Below, piece after piece: positions 1-10,461 of a stretch of 64,000 nucleotides of DNA (position 1 is the stretch's first letter; every line of letters begins with the position of its first letter). The notes below the pieces were generated by a model. The model was not told where the DNA came from, did not search any database, and saw only the letters and a list, made by a program, of their open reading frames with translations. This DNA comes from Catonia carolina. Its lineage: Eukaryota > Arthropoda > Insecta > Hemiptera > Achilidae. The stretch lies in NCBI GenBank assembly GCA_035578175.1, contig JAQMRL010000003.1, forward strand, positions 80,177,969 to 80,241,968, given 5' to 3'. The position numbers and the translations under genes are program-made.

Positions 1-66
1 TCCACTGACCCAATTATATTTTAGTATACTCCCTTCAGAAGTCTTGTGGATGCAATTAAAAAATTA
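1..66 (+). repeat. LINE 3' UTR end fragment
   Basis: The stretch with CTCCCTTCAGAAGTCTTGTG and then GATGCAATT plus an A-rich run matches the 3' end of the LINE copies at about 32690-32740 (plus) and 22970-23010 (minus), which share a small hairpin of the form CTCC-GGAGTC followed by GGATGCAA. The rest of this copy lies left of the window. Confidence 0.6.
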
Positions 67-194
67 TACTAATAATGAAATGACTGTTTTTTGTGTAGGG
101 CTAATTTTAAATCTCTTAATTAATTTTAATTTAAATAAATTTAGACATTCCTGAAAACTCGTTTTCAGTTCACACTAGGCTTTTCACCTATATT

Positions 195-480
195 TTGTCC
201 ATCTAGTATTCTACTATTACTCTTTGTGGAAGCTCTTAATGACAGTAATTAGTTGTTTGAATTGGGTTAAGTTCCTTATGTGTTTTTGGGTTACTCTGTT
301 TTCTCAATATCCTTTTTGATTTCTTTAAAACACTTATCAGACACCTTAGGTCTGATGTTGAACTTCTTAAAAAATTTTTTAGTCAATCATTTATCATCCA
401 TTTTACACAGGTGTCTGTAGAATTTTAATTTTAATTTTTTATCATTTTTCCATTAAGCATTCTTCTCTTCCTCAAAACCT
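195..480 (-). repeat. LINE ORF2 C-terminal remnant
   Basis: Read on the minus strand this gives LKFYRHLCKMDD and FKEIKKDIEKT with stops between, the same peptide pattern as the better copy at 13076-13330 (LKFYGQLYKM, WFKEIRKDIEKI). That pattern is the C-terminal part of an insect non-LTR reverse transcriptase ORF. It is degenerate and non-functional. Confidence 0.55.
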
Positions 481-494
481 GTACTGTTGATCGA

Positions 495-700
495 ATTTAG
501 CCACCCTGTTGGTGTTGTGGTAGCTAACTGCTTTCTACGTCAAGGGAACCAAGTTCAAGTCCCGATCTGGTATCTGTCATCACTCATTTTCATCTTTTTC
601 ATTTTCAACCCTTCACCGGCTGCATTAGCTTTAACATCCATAACAGTCAGACAATAAACCCCTAAGTAAAGGGGAAAAATCTCCATGTATAATTTTCAGA
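495..700 (+). repeat. tRNA-derived SINE
   Basis: A tRNA-like head has an A-box-like TGGTAGCTAACTG at 518-530 and a B-box-like GTTCAAGTCCC at 553-563, about 35 bp apart as in a tRNA gene. It is followed by a body (CATCACTCATTTTCAT) shared, in reverse, with the SINE at 16902-17074. Internal pol III promoter boxes are expected from SINE biology; activity is not implied. Confidence 0.7.
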
Positions 701-1894
701 TTCATTATCTTACCAAGGATTTTTCTCTCAAATAATAGAATAATATTACCACCTAATTTTTTTTAATCCAGTTGTGATATACAAGGTCGAAACAATTTTT
801 TTTTAAATCTTTTACTTTTATTCTAAACTATTCTTTTTTTTTTTTTTTAAGCAAGTTTTGCAACCTTAGAGTCGCTTCTCGCATCCCTTCCGCCATCGCT
901 CCCTATCTCTCCAGTCCCCCTCTCGCAATCCTCTATCTTCCATCTCCTGTCGAACATTCAACATGATAAATAGAAATTATTTACTATGTTTATTTGTAGG
1001 TTAGATTCACCTCTATTAATCTCCATAACTAAGCATTTGAATTTTTATTGTTCAGAAATTTTTCTCATCTTTTATACATAAATGAATAATAGAAGTTATT
1101 ATTTATAGTAGTGATGAAGTACCTGATAATCGTTTGAAAAACAACATCCACAGAATTTTAAATTTTCTTGTTTTTAAGATAAATTTATATTTAAGCTACG
1201 TTGTAAGTAAAAAAATCTAATAGAATTCATCTGAGAATTTAGTCTCATGGGAGATAGCTCTCTTTAAAAACAAAAGGAAAAAGAACATCTGTATAAATCT
1301 AAGTTGAGTAGTAAACTCTCTATACTCTACAGGTGTGATATTTATACTCTACCTTTATAGATTAAAAAAGAAATACGCTTGTAAATGAAAAATATATTAA
1401 TTGAAACACCAGAAAAATTACTTGTAAATTTATTATTAACTGATATAGAAGAAGTATTTAAATGGATGCATTTGGTTAAGGGATAGTTTGTTAAATTATA
1501 TTCTGATAAAGTGGTTTAGTCCTTCCTAAGCTTTTAATGGATGCACTTAAGTAGTTTTTCATTTAGGATGGCTGGCGAACATATGCGCATATTTACAATA
1601 TCATCATGAGGTTATCTAAGGCAGATCTCTTGCACTGGTTTGTCTCCAACTTGTTTCTTTTTGCCAAAATCTTAATCTTTTGATTGCTTATGCTCTCTTT
1701 TAAATTTTGTATAACCTTTTGCTTCAACATCCAACATAAAACTGTTCATTTAACTTACATAAAACTGTTTAATTATATAAATAAATTTGATAATGAGTAA
1801 TAGTTTTGATAATTAACTTCTTTATGTAATTAAAACAATGAAATAAATATCTTTACTTTTTAGGCTTCTTTGACTTCACTGGATTACTTTAGTC
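701..1894. other. AT-rich non-coding DNA
   Basis: No gene or clear mobile element is seen. It holds a T-run at about 834-850, a pyrimidine-rich stretch at about 880-950 and otherwise simple AT-rich sequence. An intron of the guanylate cyclase gene is likely here, since the gene begins left of the window. Confidence 0.5.
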
Positions 1895-2436
1895 GATTAT
1901 TTGAATGGTCTTTTTTGGCTCCCATTGGCTTTATTTCCTCTGCCAATACTTCTTCACATGTTCTGATCTCACTTTCCGCAGTTTGTCCATCAATCGCACA
2001 ACTCTAGTCACTTTGTTTGTAACCTCTTTATGTTCAAAAGTTTATTTATCTTCGGTTTATTCATTGCACCCTCATTCGTCAGTCCAATTCTTCCAGGTCC
2101 TCCTTAACTCCTGCTACATATATCTTCTTCCAGATTTCATACTCAGCCGTGGTTATACATTGTTTTAGGATCCTGCTTTCAGGCTTTCTCAGGATGTGGA
2201 AGAAATGAGAAATTCTCTGCTTTTTCGTAAGACTGATAATTGGTTCTGTGACATTATTGACCGTTTTGTTTATGGGAATTCACACACCATCCTTTTTGTA
2301 GTTTTTATTAATGCAGTTTCTGATAATTCTTTGTTCGGTTTTAATTGTCTGTTCACTTTTCTCTTCATTTTTGATTATACTAATTAGAGTTTCACTAGCA
2401 CAGAGTGCTTCTGGTAAAATTACTATTCTTCAGAGT
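1895..2436 (-). pseudogene. LINE reverse transcriptase C-terminal remnant
   Basis: On the minus strand the translation runs through VILPEALCASETLISIIK, RIIRNCINKNYKKDG, ISHFFHILRKPESRIL and then an EDLEEL-type segment before stops. The order (LP-LY-SET; RRILR; HLLRKPE) is the thumb and post-thumb region of insect LINE reverse transcriptases. The palm motifs are absent. The segment ends at the terminal inverted repeat of the DNA element that follows at 2437, so that element probably inserted into or next to it. Confidence 0.65.
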
Positions 2437-3208
2437 GATTTTTAGCCCTGTTACCCAATTGTTAATGTCTGGTAATTTTTTTCTAAGAAAGGGAAATTTT
2501 GTTTTGTGACACAAAGTTGGTAGCCCTACTCAACCGGTAAAGATAGGGCAGTATGAGTTGATTCTCCTTGAGCTGTGTAAAATTTTGTACCATTTCCGAT
2601 CGTGTTTCGAACAGAATGTCTTTTACCCTAGAACAATCGTTTGTTTAAATCTGGAGGCTGAAGCTCTTGTACTAATCGTACGCGATACGGATACAATTTC
2701 AATTTTTTAGCAGTTTTCTGAACACTCAAATATGACAAATCAACTTGCAAGGAAAGTTTTTGTAAACTTTTCTGTGAAGAATTGAGCAATCTTGTTTTCA
2801 CTATCTCTAAAATGTCATCTGTCAAGAGAGTTGGTCGACCACTACGTTTTCTGTCGTTAACACTATCTGTCTCTTGAAATTGGTTTGTTAGCCTAGAAAT
2901 TGACATTTTTCTGGTGGAGGAACACCAACAAATTTAATTTGAAATAATTCTTTTACACTTGCGTATGATTTTGTAGCAAAATATTGTTCAAGAATGAAAA
3001 CCCAACTGTTCTAAGGTAAAAGACATTCTGTTTATAACACGACCAGAAACGGCACAAAATTTTACACAGCTCAAGGAGAATCAACTCACTCTAACATATC
3101 TATACCGGTTGAGAAGGGCTACCAACTTCATGTCACAAAACAAAATTTCCCTTTCTTAGAAAAAAATTACCAGACATTAACAATTGGGTAACAGGACTAA
3201 AAAATCGT
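2437..3208 (-). mobile_element. Tc1/mariner-like element with about 200-bp TIRs
   Basis: Two inverted copies of about 200 bp, at about 2437-2637 and 3006-3208, share blocks such as CTGTTACCCAATTGTTAATG, TTGAGCTGTGTAAAATTTTG and AACAGAATGTCTTTTACC. Between them is the N-terminal part of a transposase on the minus strand. The catalytic region is missing, so this is an internally deleted, non-autonomous element. I could not fix the target duplication exactly. Confidence 0.8.
2628..2906 (-). pseudogene. transposase N-terminal HTH fragment
   Basis: The 92-residue frame contains SGRPTLLTDDILEIVKTRL, KSLQKLSLQVDLSYLSVQK and then LKLYPYRVRLVQELQPPD. That order (GRP linker, helix-turn-helix, PYRV-VQEL) is what I know from N-terminal DNA-binding domains of Tc1/mariner-type transposases of insects. 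The reading frame stops where the right arm of the element begins, and the DDE catalytic domain is lost. It could be a DNA-binding-only relic; I see no sign of host use. Confidence 0.65.
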
Positions 3209-3635
3209 TCAGTATAATGTCCAATTTTGGCAATAATAGGGAGACATTTTTTTGTTTCATGTGGATTTAGTTAAAACTTGTGCATTTATCATTTTATGTG
3301 CTCTATTGTTCTAGCGTAACTTAATAATAACAGTATTTTATTATTATTATTTTGCAAGTTTTAAAAAACACTTGAAGACGTGGAATGCTCTGTTTGTAGG
3401 TTTTTGCCTCTCCCATTACTGTACATTGATACTATTCCTCTGCAGTCAATCCAGCTTTGATCGTCGCTGATGATGCTCCCACTATCACAAAGAGAAGAAA
3501 CAAATTCATATCACATATTCGAAGGGAACTCTTCCCTATTCTTCAGTTGGCGCATGCACATAGGCAGTTTTTTCAATGTTTTTCTGTTATAGTAGATTAT
3601 TACTACCCTTCAAGTACAAAAGGATTACACGACTT
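3209..3635. other. unassigned sequence between two insertions
   Basis: Contains a short ATT-rich microsatellite near 3335-3352 and otherwise moderate-complexity sequence. A forward frame runs from 3457, but it crosses into the next LINE and has no recognisable domain. Confidence 0.35.
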
Positions 3636-3647
3636 ATACAGCTTCTT
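3636..3647. repeat. target-site duplication, left copy
   Basis: ATACAGCTTCTT here is repeated exactly at 4968-4979, flanking the LINE between. The left copy abuts a (CTT)n run, the reverse complement of a (GAA)n tail, so its inner edge may be off by a few bases. Confidence 0.75.
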
Positions 3648-4967
3648 CTTCTTCTTCTTCACTTCAAGGATTAGGCACGTCTGCCCGTTCCGGAAACCAT
3701 CTTCTTCTCGGACGTCCCACACTTCTTTTTCCCTTGGGTCTGTAGTACCTAGCCAAGCGAGGAAACCGCTGATCCCCCATGCGCTCCAAATGAATGCACC
3801 AATTACTCCTGTAGGCTCTCATCTTATCTTCCAAGCTGTATATACCTAACTCCTGTCGTATATCCTCACTTCTCAACCTATCCTCTAATGTGCATCCCTT
3901 TGTAGCCCTGAGAAATCTCATCTCCGCAGCTCTCAAACTACTCTGTTGTCGCCTAGTAAGCACCCAGATCTCACACCCATACAACACCACTGGAACTGCC
4001 ATTGTCTTATAGAACTTCAGTCTTGTTTCCTTCCTTGCCTTATTCTTTAAAGTTCTGTGGATTGTCCCGCAAATATGCTTAAATTTGTTTACTTTATTCT
4101 CCACATCAAAACTACCTATGGGAGAAACCTCGTACCCCAAATAATTAAAGGAAGAAACTTGTTCCAGAATGCTCCCATTCAGCTCTATTTTTGATCTCAC
4201 TAGGTCTTTCCCAATGAAGGCCATAACTTTAGATTTTCGACCAGAAATCTTCAAATTATAATCTTTGCACACAGAGTGCAACCGATAAATACCTCTTTGT
4301 AGCATGTCCTCTGACTCCTGAATCATGACAACATCATCTGCATAAGCTATTACATTGATTCTCACACTTTCATCGAGCTGTATCCCCAAGTCAAATTCTT
4401 GTTTCCATTTGTTGATGGCGTCGTCCAGATAAATATTAAAAGCGTTGGAGATATACAGCATCCCTGTCTTACTCCTTTATTTGTTTCAATGTCTTCTGTC
4501 AGTTGTCGTCCAGCTGAGATATTAACCTTGGTGGCCAGGTATAAACTCTTAATGGCCCTTATAAGCTGTAATGGATACCCTCTTTCCAACAACACGCTCC
4601 ATAATTTCCCCCTGACCAGACTATCAAATGCCTTCTCGAAATCTATGAAGGCGATATGTGTTTCTAGATTATACTCCCTTCTTTTCTCTAATATCTGTTC
4701 CAGTGTAAAAATGGCATCCGTTGTTGATCTGCCCTTTCTAAACCCCATCTGCTCCTCGCCCATCAGATGATCTGCTATAAGTTTCAACCTGTTGTTAATT
4801 ATGCGGGAGTATATTTTATATGCGCTATCCAGTAGGCTGATTCCTCTGTAATTTTCGCAGTTCTCTCTATTTCCTTTCTTAAAGATTTGAATTATTTTTG
4901 CCTTCTGCCAGTCAGATGGTATTGTGCCTTCCTTCCAACATCTATTAAAAAGATGTAGTAATCTCAA
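3648..4967 (-). mobile_element. 5'-truncated LINE with (GAA)n tail
   Basis: A minus-strand non-LTR retrotransposon, 5' truncated, with the 3' end at the (CTT)n run near 3648-3660 (GAA repeats on the element strand). A perfect 12-bp duplication (3636-3647 and 4968-4979) flanks it, as expected for target-primed reverse transcription. It codes for most of a reverse transcriptase. A related LINE end finishing in AAGAAGAAG occurs at 52990-53185. Confidence 0.9.
3664..4967 (-). pseudogene. LINE reverse transcriptase, frameshifted
   Basis: Two overlapping minus-strand frames together cover the polymerase. The first (4967 down to about 4450) has NYRGISLL, GFRKGRSTTDAIF, the motif A aspartate in IDFEKAFD and motif B GVRQGCCISP. 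The second (about 4450 down to 3664) has the YADDVVM active site, the GYEVSPIG segment, and a C-terminal LYGCEIW and GRPRRRW. A one-base shift just after motif B separates them, so no full product can be made. There is no endonuclease domain because the copy is 5' truncated. The motif set fits insect LINEs of the RTE/Jockey-like assemblage; I cannot settle the clade by eye. Confidence 0.85.
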
Positions 4968-5159
4968 ATACAGCTTCTTTGTGTAGTAATTATATACTTA
5001 TCATGTTTATAAATAAAAAAAAATGGTAATATATAAATTACATATAATTACTTAAATAATAAAATACATAAAATTACTAATATATACGATAAAAATAAAT
5101 GTAAAATAGCATATAAACTGCAGTTTCCTATAAAATTTATTTTACAAATACATAATAAT

Positions 5160-5640
5160 ATGAATGTAAATGATAAAGAAAAAGAAAGTAATTAATTCAA
5201 TTCATGTGGAATTTATAAAATTAAATTTAATGAATGTAATGAAATATATTTAGGTAAAACCACCAGATTTTTTAAAAAACAGTTTGCAGAACACTATTCA
5301 AACTATAAAAAAAGAAACCGAAAATTCTCCAATGTAACTGAACACATGATCAAAAATAAACAGACTATGTCAAGTATAAAAAATAATCTAGAAATATTAG
5401 AAATGAATAACAGGCAAAATGAAATTGAAATTTTGGAAAAATATTATATTTATAAATACAGTAACAGGGAAAAATTTATGAACACACACATTGAATATGA
5501 CAATCAACTGATTATGTTGGCAAGACTGTTTTAGATATAAAAATCGATTATTCCTTATCTACCATGGGAGGAGTAGGAAGTTTTAAATTTTGATATGAAA
5601 AATTTTTTTAAAGAATTTTAATATACTGAAGATGTGTATA
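5160..5640 (+). mobile_element. Penelope-like element 3' remnant
   Basis: This stretch encodes a GIY-YIG nuclease domain, and then a short 3' tail with TACTGAAGATGTG and ATACACGAAAGTG. Penelope-like retroelements combine a reverse transcriptase with a C-terminal GIY-YIG domain; here only the nuclease end survives. It lies just upstream of a guanylate cyclase exon. Confidence 0.7.
5199..5534 (+). pseudogene. GIY-YIG endonuclease fragment (Penelope-like)
   Basis: An open frame of 111 residues ends at the stop at 5532-5534. It starts just after an upstream in-frame stop and has no credible start codon of its own. CGIYKI and, about 12 residues later, IYLGKT form the GIY and YIG (here YLG) strands. 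RFFKKQFAEH follows at the helix that carries the conserved arginine, and later comes TEHMIKNKQ. The end has LEKYYIYKYSN and NTHIEYDNQL, a pattern I know from Penelope proteins. The catalytic part may be intact as a domain, but the reverse transcriptase is absent. Confidence 0.75.
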
Positions 5641-5740
5641 AGATACACGAAAGTGCTATAAACATTAGTAAGTGTTTTCTGTTACCATATTCTGGTGGTT
5701 GGAAATATATATTTCAATTTATCATTTTTAATATTTTCAG

Positions 5741-5839
5741 GTCCTTGTGTAGCCGGAGTTGTTGGTCTTAAAATGCCCAGGTATTGTCTGTTTGGAGACA
5801 CTGTAAATACCGCTTCTCGAATGGAGTCCAATGGACAAG
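5741..5839 (+). CDS. receptor guanylate cyclase, catalytic-domain exon
   Basis: Exon of a membrane guanylate cyclase, which makes cGMP from GTP in the cytoplasmic catalytic domain of a receptor dimer. It is bounded by an acceptor TATTTTCAG and donor GTATGT. The peptide contains [20 protein letters not shown], then [10 protein letters not shown]. In this family the Cys of RYCLFGD helps specify guanine, and the Asn and Arg of VNTASR stabilise the transition state; all three are present (residues 16, 23 and 27 of the exon). The upstream half of the domain, the kinase-like domain and the receptor domain lie left of the window. The sequence looks closest to natriuretic-peptide-receptor-type cyclases (Gyc32E / NPR group); the exact paralogue is uncertain. 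Confidence 0.93.
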
Positions 5840-5954
5840 GTATGTGTTTAAAAACAATTTCATTAAGTTTTTCAAGGATATTATATAAAAATATCATATA
5901 AAATTCTTGAAATGCCTAATGATAAAATAAATACTTAAACATTTTATGGTATTA

Positions 5955-6514
5955 CAGTAAAACCCCTGCTTAACTGAAATATAGGGGGTAGATTCAATTT
6001 CTGATACGCAAAATTTCAGATAAAGACAATTTCGCTAAGACATCATTTTTAGTTTAAAAACAATTGAAGTGGATATACAGTATTTTTACGATTGTTTATC
6101 AGTATGTATATTGGAAAATACAGCAATTTTAAAAGAACAAAAAAAGTCTTGAGATTTTTCATGAAAACAGTTTTTTGCGACAATATCACGCCATTGTTGT
6201 ATTATAAGAACGACTGATGATGAGAATTCCTCACAATGTTCAACAAAACGAAAGGCAACCTAAAACAAAATAAAAAAAACTGATGGAGTCAACATATGCA
6301 TTAATAAATGAATTCCAAGAATAAGTAATCCTTTTGCTCATAATTTATTTCATTGGCCAATGTTCTATACCTTAACGATGCTACAGATTTAAATTTAAAT
6401 TCAGTACGTGCATTATACGCCGTATTGAAGTACACAGTAATAACCAATTAAAAAAAAATCTGATCCGTTTTGTCAAGCCAAGTTACTATCGATCAGATAA
6501 TCGAGGTTTTACTG
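5955..6514. mobile_element. pogo/Tigger-type MITE
   Basis: The left end CAGTAAAACCCCTGCTTAAC and the right end, read in reverse, CAGTAAAACCTCGATTATC form inverted ends of the pogo/Tigger type (CAGT-AAACC). TA dinucleotides at 5953-5954 and 6515-6516 are the target duplication. The 560-bp interior has no coding sequence, so it is a non-autonomous copy sitting in a guanylate cyclase intron. Confidence 0.85.
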
Positions 6515-6874
6515 TACAATATTTGATTGGTACAAAACTGAAAGAAATCAGACAATTTAAAAATGATGGGAGTCTTGTACTTAAATCATATTTTTTCTAG
6601 ATAATATTTTTTTACACTGCATCTTCTTCACTATGCTCTTCAATTTGTACACTAAGTTTTACTAAAATAATGTGGGTTCTCACTGAGTATTTTCATGACA
6701 GCTAAATTTAAATGATTTCACAAATTGTCATTTAAAAATATTTAAACAAATTGTTTTGTTTGTTTTGTAAGTAGTGACATATTTTTAGAATTGTATAAAG
6801 TACCATAACTGTTACATGCCAGATTAAATGATAAAAATTTGCTAATAGCAGCTTATCATGGTTTAATTATATCT

Positions 6875-8490
6875 CATATCTAATATGCCATATTAGTTAG
6901 GGGTAATTCATCACAGAGTAACAGAGAAAGAGTTTATAAAATTAAAAAAAAAAGCTAGTTGGTGTATGGCGGTAGTTAACCACTTAAACTCATGCAGACC
7001 ATTATTTATGGAGCTTTAATTACTTACAGTTCTTTCTTTGTAGAGTAGAGCAAAGTTATGTATGCATGCTTCGTTGATGCACAGTCATTCATTTGGCTTG
7101 TTTTTGAGAATATGTGGTGGTTGTTTTGGAAGGAGATGGAGGATATCAAACCGTTATGCGGCAGAGGGTGGGGTTTGACAACACTCTTCTGAACAGCAGT
7201 CGCTTTGTTTACTTTCCAGTGGTAAGATCTCAGCATTGGGATTCTACTAAAAAGTATTTTTCAATACTTTAATACTTCTATATTAAGTATTTTTCAATAC
7301 TACTTTCACCAGTTTTACTGTGTTGAGCATATTTTAAAATACAAATAGCGCTTTGTAATGCTTCAACCATAACAAACACACTTAATAGGCAAAGGGTGAT
7401 GCTGAAAATCCGAAGTCAGTGTATTATTATGAATGTATTTAAAAATCTTTCCAATGAAAATTACGAGATGCCACTTATGGAAATTCAGGAGCGTGCTGCT
7501 AAACTTTGAGGAATATCAGTTCATACTGGAAAATATTAACTGAAGAAAATAAAAAGTGGAGATAATGGAACGAAAGGTGGAAGATACCTATTGTGAGATG
7601 GACAGAGCTATAGATATGCATTGGAGATGTTCATAATTACGAATGATCGTGATGACAACGAGGAAGTTTCAGGGTCAAGTGAGGAAAAACGGAAAGATGC
7701 AGATGAAATAGATGGAATTGAGCCTTCAGAATAAATTAATTTGTATTTAGTTGTACTTGTTTAAATTGATGTATTGTATAGTAAAAACAGATATATATTT
7801 TTATAGAAAAAAATAAATAGAAATGAAAAATAAAAGTCTAATAACAGTAAAAAAATAACATTTAAAGAAAGGCTAGATACATTGGCTATGAGATGGCATC
7901 CATTTGTCTGCAATGGAGCTATAGTTCTACTACAAGCAGTAGATGTTGTAGTGTGTGTATATATCCCCCTCCTTTCTCAGAAGCACAGCTATCCACACTA
8001 AAGTATACCCACCTGGCATGTATATTCTTGTAGCCTGTGCGAAAGCTACGCGTATATAACTTTGACAAACTCTACATCTTTGAAGTGATACTGTATGTAA
8101 AGCAAAATACCTTTTTACAGAATTTAAATGTCCACAACACAAGAAACAGAATTGATTTCTGTGTTGGTAATCACAACACTAAACTGTTTAAACAAAAACC
8201 TACTTATATTGAACCAATAAAATACCAAAGCTTTAAAAATTTGAGGTAATTTAAGTCTGTTTGAAAAAAGGTAAAAAAGTACCTAGAAAAAAGTTGAATA
8301 ATATACAAACTTACCTGTATTAGTAAATACAGGGGCAAATTGTGTATTATTTGATAAAAATGATTGGATGTCACATTTATTGAAGTAAGCTAGAAAGTAA
8401 TAATTACTTTCTAATAATTACAATAATTATTGTAATAAATTAATTTGTAAGTAATGAATTCAATTGTATTGAGAATGCAGTTATAAAAAA
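6875..8490 (+). mobile_element. LINE 3' fragment interrupted by a DNA transposon
   Basis: Two pieces (6875-7042 and 8073 to about 8490) match consecutive parts of the LINE copy at 32050-32740. The first carries GGGGTAATTCATCACAGAGT, the second TTTGAAGTGATACTG and AATCACAACACTAAACTG. In the reference copy these pieces are adjacent (TTTGTACATTTTTGAAGTG). Stops and indels show that the ORF is dead. Confidence 0.8.
7043..8072 (+). mobile_element. IS630/Tc1/mariner-superfamily DNA transposon, internally deleted
   Basis: The ends are imperfect inverted repeats of about 34 bp: GAGTAGAGCAAAGTTATG at the left and, in reverse, GAGTTTGTCAAAGTTAT at the right, flanked by TA (7041-7042, 8073-8074). The interior has broken coding traces: QERAAKL-GISVHTG near 7480 and an acidic end with NDRDDNEEVSGSSEE up to a stop near 7733. 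The same GIS helix motif occurs in the transposase piece at 37497-37917. It is inserted in a LINE. Confidence 0.72.
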
Positions 8491-8911
8491 AACATTAAAA
8501 TCATTTTTAAACTTTTTTTACAAAACTATTGAAGTTCATGCTTTTTTAATACCTAAGGAAAATATTATTTCTATTCAATTCTAAAAACAATCTACTGTTA
8601 TTGATAAAATTCTATAAGCTGTGTTGAAGACAACATATAAAAATGTATTGTGTATATATATATTTTTAAGTACGTTGTGACACAGTTTTTAAGTCAGTTA
8701 TGATGAAAAACAATATTGGTGTTGTAGTTAATCCTCTACAGGTTAAGTAAGTAGGTAGTTAAAGTAACTACTTGTAAGTTTTTATTAGAGCTTTGTTAAA
8801 GTACTTTAACTTTTAAGTATATTAAAGTATTAGGAATTGAAACCGAAGTGTTTTAAAAGTTATTTAAGTATGTATGACCTTTAATAAAATAAATAATAAA
8901 TTTTCTTTCAG
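8491..8911. other. guanylate cyclase intron, AT-rich
   Basis: Low-complexity AT sequence without a recognisable element. It ends with a polypyrimidine tract and acceptor (TTTTCTTTCAG) for the next exon. Confidence 0.5.
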
Positions 8912-9003
8912 CATTAAAAATCCATGTGAGCAGTCAAACCAAAGAAGTTTTAGATACATTTAGTACTTTCGAGTTAGAGTTAAGAGGTGATTTGGAAATA
9001 AAG
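8912..9003 (+). CDS. receptor guanylate cyclase, end of catalytic domain
   Basis: This exon continues the reading frame from the 5741-5839 exon (the G left over there plus CA here gives Ala). It encodes LKIHVSSQTKEVLDTF and FELELRGDLEIK, the last alpha/beta elements of the class III cyclase fold. The acceptor is CTTTCAG and the donor GTAAGT. The ELELRGD sequence is typical of natriuretic-peptide-receptor-like cyclases. A longer open frame runs on into the intron to 9444 but has no cyclase similarity after the donor. Confidence 0.92.
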
Positions 9004-9258
9004 GTAAGTGAATCTCCTTTTTCTCTCTCATTTATAGCCTCATTGGATCACTTTAGTTATTTATTCTTATCGTTGATCCTTTTCTTAAATTTTAAATTTT
9101 TGAATTTTCTTGATTCCCAATTTGTTTTAATCTTATTAAATATTGATTTTCTTTCAACATCTGAGAAAACCTTGTTGACTAATCTTGATCTTTTGTCCTT
9201 GTTTGAATTATATTCTTATACTTTAATTTTTCAGGTTTATCTGTTAAATCCTTTAGGG

Positions 9259-9517
9259 CAGTGGTTATCAAAGCGTGCGCCGCGGCACCCAGGGGTGCCA
9301 CCAAACATTAACTGGGGCACCATTGTTCGTGTATGCAATCATTTCCTTTTAAACATTTTACCTTCTTATCTCCTTCTCTGGGAATGGAATTACCTGCATA
9401 ACATACATAATGAAAATGTAAAATTTGTACTGTACAATGATTAGTTCATAATAAGGGCACCACAGGAAATTATCAGTAGGTCAAGGGAGCTGCTGGGCTA
9501 CAAAGTTAGAACCACTG
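9259..9517. mobile_element. hAT-type MITE
   Basis: The element starts CAGTGGTTATCAAAGCG and ends TTAGAACCACTG, the standard hAT-style ends. An exact 8-bp target duplication, CTTTAGGG, lies at 9251-9258 and 9518-9525. It is 259 bp long and non-coding, in a guanylate cyclase intron. Confidence 0.93.
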
Positions 9518-9546
9518 CTTTAGGGTCAGATATAATTCTTTAATAT

Positions 9547-10147
9547 TGTGACACTTACCGGTAAGGTCAATTTTGGGATCTGGGTAAAATAAATACACGC
9601 TTAAGTTTAAAATTACAAATATTTATTACAAATTATAAATTACAATTAATGATTCAACATAAATTTACAAATGAATTACAATTACTACAATTAAATTACT
9701 TATAATAAATAACAACTAATTACAATAAATAAATAACATTAAATAAATTAAACCAGATAATATCGCACTTAATTAAACTTTATACTACGTACAACTAATT
9801 AATTATACAATACACTATAGACACAGAAGATGTTACACAGTAAACGATATGCAGAAGACGTTTGACCTTTTCCATAGTAACTGCTACGCTGAGCACAATT
9901 CAACTCACTGAATGACAAGTCAAAACTAAACTGAGGACCAACCCGATGTCTGCTTATATACATGAAGCTATGGAAGCCACGAGAAGGACAGAGATTTTCG
10001 ATTTAATAATAAAATACAAAATCTTTCTGTTGGTTTCTGGATAAATCTTAACAAACAGTAAAGAAATTATGATTGAATTAAATGGGTTACAAAAGGCACC
10101 AATTATCTAAATAGGTACACCGACCCTTCAGGTAGGTCGCCGTCACA
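9547..10147 (-). mobile_element. solo LTR
   Basis: A 601-bp unit begins TGTGACACTTACCGG and ends GTCGCCGTCACA, giving the TG...CA ends and 6-bp inverted repeat of an LTR. On the minus strand a TATATAAGCA box (9951-9960) is followed, over 300 bp later, by AATAAA (9622-9627 reversed) before the end, in the order U3-R-U5. No second LTR or internal region is seen, so it is probably a solo LTR left by recombination. I find no clean 5-bp duplication. Confidence 0.75.
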
Positions 10148-10199
10148 CAATCTAGTCTTACTAGATTGAAGCATTGCTGTTGAAGCTAGTTATGTATTT

Positions 10200-10440
10200 T
10201 TCTGCAAACGGCTTTGTACACAGATCATGATGTCTCTAGTAGAAAATTAGAACAAGCGGGGTATGGGTGTCAAATCACCGAGTAACACAGTGGGAGAGTG
10301 GAATAAATCACATTGGTGAAAGGGAGACAGAAGATTGAACAATGCTGACAACTGTAGTGATGTGTTTTTTAGGTTCATGAATAGTATTATACTAAATCAA
10401 CAACATTCATGAAGTATGTAGCTGCTAGGAACTATCACCG
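10200..10440 (+). repeat. interspersed repeat R3, copy 1
   Basis: Shares TCTCTAGTAGA-AATTAGAACA and the following GGGTGTCAAA, GGGAGACAGAA and TAGCTGCTAGGAA blocks with sequences at 24267-24740 and 25785-26035. No coding potential is seen. The class is unknown. Confidence 0.6.
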
Positions 10441-10461
10441 CCGCCCCTTTTAATTAGTTAC

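Noticed and set aside
8926..9444. 172-residue frame starting in a cyclase exon
   Set aside because: Only the first part is exon; after the GTAAGT donor at 9004 it reads through intron and the hAT MITE.
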